A stretch of 64,000 nt of DNA from Platerodrilus igneus (GCA_036346225.1 JARFIW010001469.1:13486001-13550000), one strand, 5' to 3'; positions 44,601 through 56,296 are shown, numbered from the stretch's first letter. Numbers and translations are program-made. Notes: a model not told the origin generated them from the sequence alone.

Positions 44601-45330
44601 CGTGTCGATGTTCTTATATCATTCCCGTTACAACTCTTATTAGGATGATGTTCAACTATACTACTATTTTTAACCAGACATTACTTCCGCTTTTACTAAA
44701 TAAAACCAGTATATCTCTAGCATTCTGCAGTAGAGTAGAGGCAAGAGCTTTGCAATTATTTCCTCTAAAACTAAAGCTATCCTTGTTGGAATTCCAAAAG
44801 TTTTGCAGAAAGCTGATTTAAATATCGCTCCACCGCTGAGTCTTAAGTTGGATACTATTGAACTTTTTGATTGTACTAAAGACCTCGAATTTGTTATGGA
44901 ACAACAACTGAATCTGAGAAAGCAAGTAATGTATACGTATCACATGCTACTACATTAAATCGTCTTAAACGTTTTTTGACAATTAAACTAAAGTTACAAC
45001 TAGATCAAAGCTTGATCATGCCTTACTTAAATTATTATGACACTATTTACCCAAGAGTTTTATCTGCGCCTTGGAAAACAGTTCAGAGAGCACAAAACAG
45101 TTGTGTGGGTTTTATCCATAGTTTAAAAAAACGAGATCATGTAATTTCAATCTACATAGACATGCGATAGATTAAGTCTGGTGATGGAAGAACTCTGCAT
45201 ATAGCAAAGTTTCTTTATAAGCTCTTCTCTTCTAAAAATTCATCTTACTGAAATACGAAATTTCTTTCCCAATTAAACCATAATTATAATACGAGACGTG
45301 TTGACTTGCGGGTCATTCTTGTTCATTATA
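41640..45330 (+). mobile_element. LINE (CR1/Jockey-like), split by family C LTR
   Basis: Left part 41640-42006 and right part 44257-45330 join into one RT. The left ends with REAFVRPLPK-like and QSQLNIY-like sequence before the LTR. The right resumes at FSTHQSGF and GHGICSALLQAVDDIRD. The C-terminal part (IKLKLQLDQSLIMPYLNYYDT, RAQNSCVGFIHSL) follows near 44980-45120. Stops and shifts throughout. Motif A survives as ILILIDFS, but the catalytic YADD box could not be found. Confidence 0.75.
42007..44256 (-). mobile_element. Solo LTR, family C, copy 3 (2.25 kb) with five PBS modules
   Basis: Matches 14646-16790 and 30199-32261. Its U5 side (42007-42300) has six LTR-terminus copies at 42007, 42056, 42136, 42189, 42241 and 42291, separated by five primer-site-like motifs such as tgacgcccaatctgtggggc (minus). 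The element sits inside a LINE reverse transcriptase at a gaatatata site. No coding frame. Confidence 0.85.
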
Positions 45331-45700
45331 CCTAGATTTTTTATCAATCTTTTCATGTTGCTGACACTCTCCAATGGAACTCAAATCCGCTTAACATCCA
45401 GCACGCTCCCACAAATTTATAGCTTTTGAGGACTTTTCGTTGAACGCCTTTTCTCGACTTTTTTTCATAGTGGTAAAAGATTTTATATCCGCTGTGTGGG
45501 ACTCTTTGTTGCCGGAGCAAGGACATACTCACTAAAAATCCGCTTTGGTGTCGGACTCGAGATCCCTTGTCATAGACTTTATAGGGCTCCCGTGACTAGC
45601 ATACCTGGACTGGGCCCTTCACCGCCGGGGCGATTTGGAAAAAACATGGCATTACGCGCCGTTTATTCCTTTCGGGCGTCTGATGGAATCGCGGCAATGA

Positions 45701-48564
45701 TTATTGTCGGAGCATCGCCCTGGTGTGTGTATGTCGTTGCCATAGGAATTCTTCATAGTCTTTTAGGGCTCGTATGAGCTGGTTCTCGTGATCTTCTAGA
45801 GATTTGTAAAACCTCTTTGCGTTTGACGGGAGCCATTCCTTGACGGTCTGCAGGTTTGCCTCTCTGTGAAGCTGAACCTTTCGAACGAACCAGGGAGCTC
45901 CGAAGACACCCCTAAGGGCCTTGTTCTGGATCACCTGCAGCTTACGCATGTGCGTTTCCGCTGCGTTGCCCCACACCGCTGATGCGTCTACAAACGTCGG
46001 TCTGGTTATCGCATTGTAGAGCCTAAGTTTGTTTGATGCGTTTAGCCTACTTTGGCGATTGGTTAAGGAGTATAACAAAGCCATAACTCCCTTGGCCTTG
46101 TTTGCCGCATACTCAATGTGAGGTTTCCGAGTGAGCTTCGAATCAAGGATCACCCCTAGATATTTGACGTCTGAACGCCAAGGTATCGGTTCGTCGAATG
46201 CTCTGACGTCGTTTCCAGGTCGGTAATGTTGCGTCGAGAAGACCGTGCTCGTTTCTGGATTGACCTTGAGTTGCTAGAATCTTAGTTACTCCTCGAGAAC
46301 GTCCGTCGTTGTTTACAGTCTCTGCATGATGAGATGCGGAGCACGGGACCTGGCTAGAATGTTTGTGTCGTCGGCCTATAGTGCCATTCTGGTGTCTGCT
46401 GTTTTCGGTAGGACGTTCACTAAGATGCCGAAGAGTGCCGGCTAGAGGAGAGAGCCTTGAGTAACGCAGGCCCTGATTCTGCGCCTTGTCGACCGCACTC
46501 CGTCCAACCTGCTGCAAAACCATTTATCGTGAAGATTTCATGAGTCAGACAAAAGCGCGTGATAACCCTTTCTCCCGGCGGCTCCGTGCCGTATTTGGTA
46601 CGCGTGTGACTACCTCGTCCAAGGTCCTGGGTTCGAATCTCGACACGGTCGCTTGAAAAATGTTAGGCGAGCATTTTTTACAAAAATACGCCCTTGTTCA
46701 GATGAGAGGTAAAATGGAAGTCCCGTGTGTGGGTATTGTCTTGTACGTTGAAGATCCCTACCTTGTTTGCAACAGCAAGGATTCGGCAAAATTGAAAATT
46801 TTTCAGAAATTCGCTTCCTGGTCAATGTAGTACCTTCGGGTGCAGAATTGGAGAATCACTTGTAACGTATCCCCCTCTCCAATGGAGTAGGTCATAATGC
46901 CAAACCTTGTAGAAAGCTTTAAACACGTCCAGGAACACTGCGCCTGTTGACTGTCGCCAGTTGAAGCTTTCCACGATGTGCTCCACCACTTGCAGTATCT
47001 GGCGAACGTTGGAATGCCCCTTACGGAACCCAAACTGCTCGTTCTGGATCACGTGGTGTTCCTGCATCGCTGCCTGGAGTGCTTTTAGTAAAACGGTTTT
47101 CGCTATCTTTGCAACCACCAACAGCAATGTAATTGGCCCGTATTACTGTGGGAATGTTGTAGCTTTGCCTACTTTCCGGAGCCCAACGACGTCCGCCGTC
47201 TTCCACGTGGGTAGGAAGTGGCGGAGTTTATAAACTTGGCATTGTTGATTTCGGTCAAAACCTGCACGACGTTTTCCGGCAGCGCTTATAGAGTCCGGTT
47301 GGAAATTTTGTCCGGTCCAGGAACCTTTCTGACCCTTAAGGCCTTGATAAAGTTCTTTACTTCTTCAACTGTGGTGGGGTCGATTTCCTGATAGACGTCA
47401 TCTCTTGTCCTCCGTCGGACGTTGCGGTGAACCTGTTTGATATGCCGAAGGTCTGCGTGGGCATAGTTCGGCGCAATTTGACGCTTTTTGCTGCCTGCGA
47501 AAACTTCTGCCTTTTCAGAGATTTAATGGGTTAAGCCTGTTTCACCATAGATAGGCGGCATTGGGGATGGCTTGTTCCTCGGCATTTTTGACATCCTCCA
47601 CAGAGAGTTGTCTTCGGCTTGGAGTTGCTCCAGTTTTGCTTCCCACGCCTCGTTTCGGTGCTGTCGAACTGCTAATCGCATTTCGGCGACCAATCGATTA
47701 TATCGAAGTCGTTTCGCAGGAACCCAGGTTCTTTGTTACTGACGCATGACACGTTTTTTCTCTCGGATAAGGTCTCAGATGTGCAGAGGGAGGATGTCCT
47801 TCTTATCCGCTATCGGTCTCATGGAAGTGGCTCTACTGATCGAAGTCTGTATGCACTTCACAAGGCGGTTCAGTTGCACCTCTAGCGCGCCTCCCTTTGA
47901 CCGGCATTATTAGACGGGCGGCAATTGCCGGCCACGGGTTTTGTTGATGGCCGGGACTCGTTCGCCTCCAAGATTGGGTAGTACTGGGTTGTGATCAGAA
48001 CTGAGGTCGCTGATTGCACGGATCTTCGTATTTAGCGTCAGTTGATGGAGTATTACGACGTCTGGTACATCTGGCCTGCCTCTATTGCCTTAGTGAGTGG
48101 GTTCTGCCGGTCCTAAATCCTCGACTTTATGTCTGTCAGCAAACTGTCGAAGTATGCGCCAATTGCGATGCGCTCCCCGACTGTTCCAAGACGGATGTTT
48201 AGAGTTAAGGTCCCCCGCTAAAAGCACAGGTTCTCTCGCATCCAACAGCGGGTCCACGTACTGCGTGCTAAGCGGTTCGCCACCTGGCTAGTTATAAACC
48301 GAGACTAAGCGTAGAGAACTCTAGTACTATTCATACAGTAATCACTTCAAGTCGTTGTAGGTCTGGCGAGTTCATCACGTAGTGCTCCAAGTTTGCCTTA
48401 ATGTACGCCGCTGTGCCTCCTCCGACGCCACCTCGATTGATGTGAAACAGCCTGTAGTTGGGAAACCTGGGCTCGCCTCGTGCGCCGAGGAGCGCTTCGT
48501 TTACCAAGACAACGTCTAGGCTCTGCCTGATCGCAAACTCCAGCGACTCAAAGCGCTTTTCCAT
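45701..48564 (-). pseudogene. Jockey-like ORF2 (endonuclease-RT)
   Basis: The endonuclease part (48564-48331) reads LDVVLVNEALLGARG, FPNYRLFHINRGGVGGGTA. The RT part (47127-46822) has EQFGFRKGHSNVRQIL and GAVFLDVFKAFYKVWH: motif A Asp is kept, the second Asp is Tyr. Near 46375 motif C reads L-stop-ADDTNILA, the YADD Tyr having become TAG. The C-terminal frame (46153-45701) reads ILDSKLTRKPHIEYAANKA and LYNAITRPTFVDASAVWGNAA. An enzyme relic. Confidence 0.8.
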
Positions 48565-48667
48565 CAGCCTTTACGCGTTCCAAAACGCTATCTGCAGAAC
48601 TCCTGGATCTCCGCATTAAAATTGATGAGTTCACTGAGATCCTTGCCGAAGGCAAAGATACCCATGA

Positions 48668-49934
48668 CTAAATCGCCGAAGCTTTTGACTTTGGCAGCAG
48701 CTTTCGGGCAATCGCAGACAGCTTCTGGAAGTCAATTCCAGCGAGGAGTTCGATGAGTGAACCCCATTGCGCCCCACCCACAGGACGGTGCTTCGATGGT
48801 TTCCGCACCACTGCTGGGGGTGGGTTGGGCTGCCTGGACAGGCGTCTCCTCAACCTGCGCAAGAGCTCGGATCTTGAATGTCGGTGTTGAGGCGGCTGTA
48901 GCCAAGCCGTTGGCGACGCTGGCGTAGGAGTGGGTTTCCACAGCAATGGCCCCCGGCGTTTACTTTGCAAGACGGACGCTGACCGGTGCCTTAGGTGCCG
49001 TCTCGTGTTGCCTTTAGGCGACCACACATGACTTCGGGAATGCATAGCATCGCCTATAGCTTGCTAAACGCGCGCCACCGCAGTCGACGCACATCGCAGG
49101 AACTTCCCTGCTTTTGAGGCAGGTGCCGTTAATGTAGTTGCCGGCGTACCTGACACATTTAGGCATGGCTTTGCAGTTCGTCTGCGTGTCCCCGAACCTC
49201 TGGCATCAATGGCATTGTCCTAATTCAAAACTCCGGTTCGGTATCTCCACCTGTACTCGTAGGTGCAGCACATGCTGAAGCTCAAAGATTTGCTTCGCCT
49301 CCGTGGAGTTGGTCAAAGTGACCATGACCAGCGGCAAGAATTCTCTCGGTCGCTCTTTGATGCATGCACACAAGAGTACTAGAAGATCACGTAGAACGAG
49401 TTACGTTCGGACGTAAATGGCTGTGATATCTTCCGGGATGTCCCTCAAAACTATTCAGAGCGGCTTGTCATCCTGGGGGCGAGTAGTATGATACTCTTCG
49501 CCGCGCTTGGACACAAAAACCGCGACCTTACGGTAGTTGGTCAGGAGCGCCGGTGTGCTACTGATCCCGTACTGGGTGTTATGCACTCTGGTGAACTGTA
49601 ATCTGAGACGACCCAGCTCAGCCTCAATCGCCACCCACTTGTTTTTCTTGCTAAGGACGACGGGAGTAACGCGGCGGCTTCGGGCCAACGCAGGGTTTTC
49701 GCTGATGGCATTGGACTCCATTTCTGCTGCTTCTTCTGGCTGCGTGGCAATCGGTTCATACCAATTCGTCGTCGGCAGGTCGGCGGCGGTGCACTTCTTG
49801 GGTTGTTTCGAAGTCTTCTTCTTCGGCACCGTGAAGCCGTCGCCACAGGCCACCTCTGAAGCGTCGTCAAGGGTGCGCTTTCGGAGGTCCATCGCTTCGG
49901 CGTCAGGTGCCACCGCAACGTCCCCGTTTTCCAT
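48668..49934 (-). pseudogene. Jockey-like ORF1 (Gag-like RNA-binding protein)
   Basis: The ATG at 49934 begins MENGDVAVAPDAEAMDLRKR; the open frame extends upstream without ATG. It has a Lys-rich segment (VPKKKTSKQPKK), then NYRKVAVFVSKRGEEYHTTRPQDDKPL at about 49455, and further downstream, in other frames, cysteine-rich pieces (CQRFGDTQTNCKAMPKCVRY; MCVDCGGARLASYRRC) at about 49230-49050. These correspond to the zinc knuckles of Jockey ORF1, some with His lost. It would bind LINE RNA. Confidence 0.75.
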
Positions 49935-50050
49935 CGTTCCGTTAAATGGTGGGGTAACAATGCAAGCACTACGCCCGCGCAATGTAACGAAGCGTCCTCC
50001 AGACACGCACGGTCCGTTGAATTACTCCCAGACTAGCACTCACTAGCCCG

Positions 50051-51369
50051 GAGGTTAAGACGTTTTCTTGTAAAGGCGGAGGCGCCCGTAGGGATACTGC
50101 GTCCACGCGTTAACAAGAAGCTCATTCGGTTCTACTACATTGGTCCGGGTCGATTATCTATGGATTGGCAGACTCACCAACCCGTTCACAGCTAAAGTAT
50201 CTTAGGGTAGATAATCGAACCGGATTTAATAGCAGAACTTTCCAGTTTTCAGCTCTACATAAGTACAAAAGCTAATAAAAGCTTTCTCACGTTTGCAGAA
50301 CTAAACACGGAGCAATTCTTTTTTAATTCACTAAAGTTAGTGCAACGCTTCGGTTAACGATTTCTATAAAGGCGCGAAAACAATGAATATTTTCGCGCGT
50401 TTACAGAAACGTTTTCAATTTAGCAAAGGCACGAAAGCTTATAAAAGCTCCCGGCTATTGCAAAACCGAAGTCGATGCTATTCTCTTTAATGTAATTGTT
50501 CTTATAAAAACGCGAGAGCAACTAATTGCTCCCACGTGTCTAGAAAAACACTTTCAGTTCAATAAAAGTATAGAAGCTATAAAAGCTCCCGCAAGTCTAC
50601 GAAACAGAAAACACGATCTGATTCTTTCTTAGCAGTGAAAGTGCAAAGCTTCGATGTTAGGTCTTATAAAAACGCGGCAACAATTAATTGTTTCCACATG
50701 ATTACAAAAACCTACTCGATTCTATAAATACAGAGAATTGGTTAAAGTTCCCGCGCGTTTAACAGAATCCGTTGGGATTATACGATGCCGTGGACGTTGC
50801 TTCCGTGGACGTTGCTTCCGTGGACGTTGCTTTTCTGAAGAACGTTGACTGTTGAAATTAAATAATACAGGAATGTATTATTCAATTGAAACCCTCTTTG
50901 ATGACTGCTTTGCTGGGTTACGACGTTGTACTTGTAATTGATCTTCGTTAGCCTAAATAATACCGAAAAGTACTATTTAGTCGAAATCGCGTTCTCTGCT
51001 TAAAATCTGAATGTCGACTGCGCATTCCATTGCTTCAGTCGACGGATACGCAATAGCCTTTATACTCTGCTACCGCTGCAGCATCTTTCATTGGTTCCGC
51101 TTACGGTACGTCTGGTTGTATGATTGAGCGAGTGATTGGATTCTTTACTTACTCACCTGATTTTCACATGTTTTACTTAAGTGGATTACTATTTGCTCTC
51201 GCTCTGAAATTAAATGGAAGACTTAGCTTAATGTCTCCAATCTCACTTGAGAATAACAGTGTAATATAACTTAATTTAATTTATAACTTTTAACTTTCCT
51301 TTGTAAACTCTTTAATAATAAAGTCGAAAATATACACATACATCCATAGCAAAAATGGAGTATGACGTG
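50051..51369. repeat. Upstream repeats of Jockey-like LINE and unclear sequence
   Basis: Between about 50240 and 50770 an imperfect ~150-bp unit recurs about four times; recurring blocks are ataaaagctcccgc (50446, 50578) and cttataaaaacgcg (50510, 50670). At 50779-50830 a 15-bp unit, ccgtggacgttgctt, repeats three times. These may be the 5' untranslated promoter repeats of the minus-strand LINE or an older satellite. 50840-51369 shows nothing that can be named. Confidence 0.5.
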
Positions 51370-51712
51370 GATTGATTTTACTTTACAATTAGAACTGCAA
51401 TTTCTAAAAATGATTTCATTAAACGAAATTGTCTGAATGTACAATGTAGGTCTTTATAATAATTTCGAAGTTAATAACGGTAATTGAAAAGCAGTTTGCT
51501 GTAATTAAAAAAATTGACAACAATACAAAACCATGTCACATATGAAACTTGTGCGCCATAAGAAATGAAGCATTTGCACCTAAAGATAGTTATTTTTACA
51601 TTAAGTTGCTGGCCTTTTGCCTTTACAATTCAGAAAGAAATGTTGTACCGCCGCTTACAAAGCTTTCCACATAATTATAATATGCATTTACATAATATTT
51701 GTTTAAACTCAG
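51370..51712 (+). repeat. Duplicate of odorant-receptor 5' flank
   Basis: Matches 34140-34480 with many substitutions, including a preserved acceptor ttaaactcag before 51713. Confidence 0.75.
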
Positions 51713-51940
51713 TACGCTGAGCTTTATACAATGGACAAAAACTGGTAAGGAATTACGAGTGCATTAGCTGTAAGTTTATTTTTGACGATTGGCCTTATGA
51801 AAGTGTACGTTCTGAGCAGTTCCCGCATAAGAAAGTTAGTTGAGACAATTATAGCGACTGAAGAAGGAATTAAAAAAGATGGCGAGCGTGTTTTTGATAA
51901 TTATAAATTTCACGTCGAAAGAAATGCAGATGCCTAACAG
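51713..51940 (+). pseudogene. Odorant-receptor pseudogene fragment
   Basis: Paralog of exon a at 34481. It reads YAELYTMDKNW, then TAA at 51746, then GITSALAVSLF, GLMKVYVLSSSRIRKLVETII and EEGIKKDGERVFDNYKFHVERN before the match ends at a junction with GC-rich repeats. With 41450-41560, it shows that the receptor locus was duplicated at least twice. Confidence 0.85.
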
Positions 51941-51959
51941 GGTCGTCGTTTAAATAGGC

Positions 51960-52325
51960 GTTATGTGTTTGAGTAGTATAGCTAGGCGAATACGGCAAAA
52001 AACCAGTTTTGATGTTGGGGAGGTTGCGGGAGGTGGGGGGGCATTGCTGGGGCTCCTGTGGCAGGTGTCTTTGTTGATCGATAGTTTACTTAATGATGAA
52101 TGTAGAATGTGGTTCTCTAGGGCTTCGCCCTTGTCATCGTGGTGTGTGGAGGCGCAGCGCCGGAGCTTCTGTGGCGGGTAGCTTTGTGGGTCGATAGTAA
52201 GGTGAATGGGGTCTCGCTCTCGTGGGGGCGCGGGCTCGTGTCTTTGTTGGTAGGTTCTTTGCTTGATGAGAAACGGAGCTCCCTAGAGCTTTGCCCTTGT
52301 TACTTTCGTCGCCTCAGTTAATTGG
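51960..52325. repeat. GC-rich degenerate ~100-bp tandem repeat
   Basis: Three degenerate units share ggctcctgtggc/ggagcttctgtggcggg, tttgttgatcgatag variants and ctagggcttcgccctt. The hairpin gggcttcgccc is also seen in the next repeat block. Frames here are by-products. Confidence 0.6.
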
Positions 52326-53162
52326 TGAAAGATTTTAGGTTAAACAAAGATAAACGTAGATGAATACAGAACAGGGTTCGCGCGAATGTGGAAAATAAAA
52401 CGTGGTGAAGAATTTGGATAACGTAATAATTCTCAAAATGGGGAACGGAGCTTCCTAGTGTGTTTTGAACGTGGCTGTGTCCCATTAGGTAATTGAATGC
52501 TTAGGAGATTTTTAGGTTCAGCAGAAACGTACACGGGATGAAAAGTTTAGCGGTGTTAGGGCTTCGCCCCCGAGAGCCTCAAGAATTATTCTTGGATTAG
52601 GTATCATATAATGTTTAAAAAGAGCAGAAGAATTATACGACTCGTAACATATTGGTTTTAATTTAAAATTAAATATAGGTATGCATCTTGTAAAAACAGG
52701 TGTGTCGTTATTTTGTTTATGAGAAAAACCGATGTTATATTTTACTTCGGAAATTTTTAGGTTAAGCAAAACTGTGCACGTGGTGGAGAATTTAGCTGTG
52801 CTAGACTTTCGCCCCCGAGAGCCTCAAGAATTATTTTTGTATTAAATATGATCTAATGCTTAAAAGGAAACATTCAAACCTTTAATGTTTTATTTATAAA
52901 AAAATTACATTCTCTTTTGTGGAGTGGCGGTAGCAGATTCTGCTTTATTCAAATTTTTTGTTTTAGCGTTGTCATCACCGCTAGAGTCCTATTAATTTTA
53001 GAAAAATTCGCCAGTAATAAATACTATTTTTACTTACCGGCATATTCTAATTTCATGGTAATAGTTCATATTTTTATGCAGTTTGATTGATTCGATGCAG
53101 AAACAAAACTTTTTTTTACACAGCTAGCAATACTGTGTATCGTATATGTCAATATAATACCA
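52326..53162. repeat. Dispersed repeat with gggcttcgccc hairpin; otherwise empty
   Basis: Blocks at 52505-52615 and 52750-52865 share tttttaggtt, gtgcacgtggtgg-like and cgagagcctcaagaatta; a third partial start lies at 52333. 52670-52745 is similar to 54237-54315. 52880-53162 shows nothing to name. Confidence 0.6.
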
Positions 53163-54190
53163 GTTACTAATCTACCGACATTACAATGTGAATAAGAGTC
53201 GCTATACTTGCGGTCGCGTACCCAATGTTCCACGTGAAGGTACTATATTTGGCTTAAACTCGAAATTTAACGTGCTTTAAATGTAATCTAACTTCAAAAT
53301 TAATCGATTCTATATAAAAATCTAACAAACTGAAACAAAACTAAAAATAGGGAATAAATAACGGTATCCCTAGCGTTGACCTTGGAGTGCGTCCGATCAA
53401 CAAGATACAAGCAAAATGAAAGGGAAAGGGATTTGAAATACCGGATAGCAGCTGCCAGCTCTGCATACCGGTGCGACCCTAAGGGTCGTCTTAAAACTAC
53501 CCAAATATAGCTAGCTAATCTACAAAAAATGGATTCAAATTTTCTGAGTATTCTCCAAATATTTTAATACTGAATCCAGCTATTTTGCCTATTCTATAAA
53601 ATTACAAATTCGTGCTCCCTGGTCTAAGCGTTTTATTCTAAGTCAATCCTATATTCGTCCCTAACGTTTCCTATCGTTCCCTAAGTTGACATATTTTAAT
53701 TACATTCTTCTTTCCTAATCTACCCACATTATAAAGTAATTAAGGGCCGCTATGCTTGCGGCCACGTCCTCAATGCTCCACCCGAAGGTACTACATTGGG
53801 TTTAAACGCAAAAAATAAACGTGCTCCAAATTCAATCTAACTTCAGGTTAATCAATACTAAATAAAAATCTAACAAACTGAAACAAAAAACAGGGTTTAA
53901 AGAATGGTGTCCGTAGCGTTGATTCTGGAGTTAGCCCAATCTATAAAACACATGCAAAAATGAATGGGGAGGGATCCGTAATACCGGATAGCAGCTGCCA
54001 GCTCTGCTTAACGATGTGACCTGAAGGGTCGTCTTAAAACCATCCAATCTAGCCAGCTAATTTTAAAAAAAATGGATTCAAATTTTCTAAGCATTCGCCA
54101 AATATTTAATGGTGAATCAACCAATTTTGCGTGTTCTATATATTTACAAATTTGTTCTCTCTGGTATAAGTATTTATTCAACTAATCTAC
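53163..54190. repeat. Two tandem copies of a ~545-bp repeat
   Basis: Copies begin at about 53163 and 53712, each at taatctacccaca-like sequence, with the same sequence once more at 54180. Average similarity is moderate, but the 25 bp around ggatagcagctgccagctct (53440-53464, 53983-54007) are identical. A small hairpin (ggccgc/gcggcc) sits at 53745-53763. No frame is conserved between copies. Confidence 0.8.
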
Positions 54191-54339
54191 CCACAGCTGA
54201 ATACTGAATGTGACCTCGGCTTTTGTAACTATCGTTTGAATAAAATATAGATATGCATGCAAATCGTGCAAAAGCAGGTGTCGTTATTTGTTTATGAGGA
54301 AAAACCAAAGTTCTATGCAGTGTATTTATTTGCAGAATT

Positions 54340-55236
54340 TACATGTATTAACTTTTATGGCTCAATGGTGGTGCAAGAGGGAAGTTTCGCTAATTGTAAA
54401 TCGAGATTTGATGGCTCAAAGTCAACGGATATAAATGCGTTTATTGATGCAATATAAATTTTTAAGTATTGTATGAGTATTTCCGATGTTAACGCAATTT
54501 GAGGCTTACCCATGTTGCTTGACGGACTTGCCGCAACCTGATTTCAAGGGGTCAAAGATTCGATCGAATCTTGGGATGAATTAGTTCAATCATTACGTGG
54601 TGCTTTGGGAACGAAAAAGCCATCTTACGAAATATATTGGGAATTATTTCCTAATGAGCAAGATTTTGTTACTCCGACGGATATTTTTGTTTGTAGGGCT
54701 AAGGTTTTAATCGCTCAGCTACCACCAAATACACTAAATTCAATCGTACAAATAGATATGATATATAGGCTACTAAATATGAAAATTCGTGAACATATTT
54801 CTCGAAGTAATAAATCATTTGATGATTTGCTTAAAGAAGTTTGTGTTGTGGAAAAAAATTTAAAGGAAATTAACAGTGTTACAAATTTAAATAGCAGGCA
54901 CGCCTCGTTATTGATAAAAATAGAAGCCTTTGTTGTAGTTATTGTAAAGTTTTTCGCTATATTAAGGGTAATTGTGAAAAGCTTATAAAAAAAGAAGAAA
55001 ATCAAAATGGTAGTTTGGTAAATACAACAAATGTCTCGGTCATTAGTGAAATTGTGTGTTACCATTGTGGAAAAGCTAGACATATTCGCGGAAAATGTCC
55101 TAATTTGGAAACTAAAGTGGAATCGTCAACAATGGAAGCAACCTTCCGCACCGTACGTTCTGAAGTCCTTAAAAAAATTCAACCTAGAAACAGGTCAATG
55201 TTGAACATAAGTGTTTTGGGTACAAAAGGCACATGA
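54340..55236 (+). pseudogene. gag: Gypsy Gag with CCHC zinc knuckle
   Basis: The capsid part reads SRFDGSKSTDINAFIDAI (to 54457), then, after stops, MLLDGLAAT, DELVQSLRGALGTKKPSYEI and DIFVCRAKVLIAQLPPNTL (54605-54988). A frameshift leads to CYHCGKARHIRGKC near 55054, a perfect C-x2-C-x4-H-x4-C knuckle for RNA packaging. At least three lesions. It resembles the Gag of a common insect gypsy lineage. Confidence 0.8.
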
Positions 55237-55640
55237 CATATGGACACTGCTGGTAAACACAGCGTAGCTGATAAGTTTCTTTACAAATTTTTACTGGAAA
55301 AAGTCAAATATTTTGGAATGAACTTATAAATATTAAGTTAGCAGACGGCAGTGAAAAAACTCAAAAGTTAAAAGTAACAAACATTAACGTTTACGTTAAA
55401 ACTAAAAAAGTGAACACAACTTTTATTGTATTACCGAACGCAGACTATACTTTACTTGGCGTCGATTTTATTGCTGATGCGAATATTGTTATGAACTTGT
55501 CGGGAAAATGTTGGCATTTTGGTGAAAATCGTGAGCTCCGGTATGATCTAAATTTTGAAAATAACACAAATTGTGTAAATTTTTCGGGTACGCATTTGAT
55601 AAAAGCACGGTTCTCTCGTAAGAACAGAAGCACGCTTTAG
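55230..55640 (+). pseudogene. pol: Gypsy aspartic protease, decayed
   Basis: After a TGA at 55234-55236, in place of a Trp codon, it reads HMDTAGKHSVADKF, where the active-site DTG is DTA, so Gly is lost. The end (55410-55640) reads NTTFIVLPNADYTLLGVDFI, the usual protease C-terminal LGxDF motif. A frameshift near 55303 separates the two. Confidence 0.7.
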
Positions 55641-55648
55641 GGAAAATT

Positions 55649-56296
55649 TTGTGCGATAACCGATATATTTTTGAAGTAGATGGAGATGCTACTCCTTTTA
55701 TTGAACATTATATAAATACGGAAAATAGTTTGCCAGTTCATAGTCCGCCTTATAGAATGCCTTCTGCAAAAGAGGAAACTTTAAAAGAGGAACTTGATAA
55801 ACTATTGAAAGAGGGGATTATTGAAACATGCGAATCCCTTTGGGCTGCTTTGGTTGTCCTTACACCAAAAAAAGATGGTTCCATAAGACTTTGCGTCGAT
55901 TATAGATGTCTTAATGAAAAGACAATTACCTATTCATATCCACTGCTAATAATGAACGATCTTTTGCATGCGGCAAAACGATCTTTGTTTATGTCGACAA
56001 TTGACTTGTGCGCGGGTTACCATCAGATTAGTGTTGTTGTTTCTGATCGCGATAAAACTGCATTTGTCACGCCAATCGAAACTTATCGACCCTATTCGAC
56101 CTTAAAACGGCACCGACGCTTAATGGATCATTTTCGTTTGAGACTTTTTGAAGTCACATTATTGGCTTATCTTGATGAGCTAATTGTAATTTCAAATTCG
56201 TTTGAGCAACACATCGAAAACTTAAAAAAAGTGCTTTCGCGTCTTAGACATTTAAAACTACGGGCGAATAAAAAAAAGTGTTTTTGCCTGTTCTGA
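55649..56296 (+). pseudogene. pol: Gypsy reverse transcriptase
   Basis: It reads PPYRMPSAKEETLKEELDKL, VVLTPKKDGSIRLCVDYRCLN and FMSTIDLCAGYHQI (motif A Asp kept). The MPFGL region is scrambled (TYRPYSTLKRHRRLMDHFR). Motif C reads LAYLDELIVIS, with Glu in place of the second Asp, as in the unrelated RT at 6977-8089. The open frame ends at 56296; the following YLGH-like region is frameshifted. Confidence 0.8.

Larger units (their letters stand above)
45470..50050 (-). mobile_element. Jockey-like LINE, nearly full length, GC-richer than flanks
   Basis: Reading minus: ORF1 (49934-48668), endonuclease (48564-47800), RT (47400-46150), C-terminal region (46153-45701) and a 3' end near a short T run at 45461-45467 (an A tail on the minus strand). 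Base composition is clearly richer in G and C than either flank, so its edges can be seen by composition alone. All frames are broken. Confidence 0.8.

Noticed and set aside
45496..45777. 93-codon plus frame
   Set aside because: Opposite the 3' end of the Jockey-like LINE; no recognisable domain.
49537..50046. 169-codon plus frame
   Set aside because: Antisense shadow of Jockey ORF1 in a GC-rich stretch; no motif of its own.
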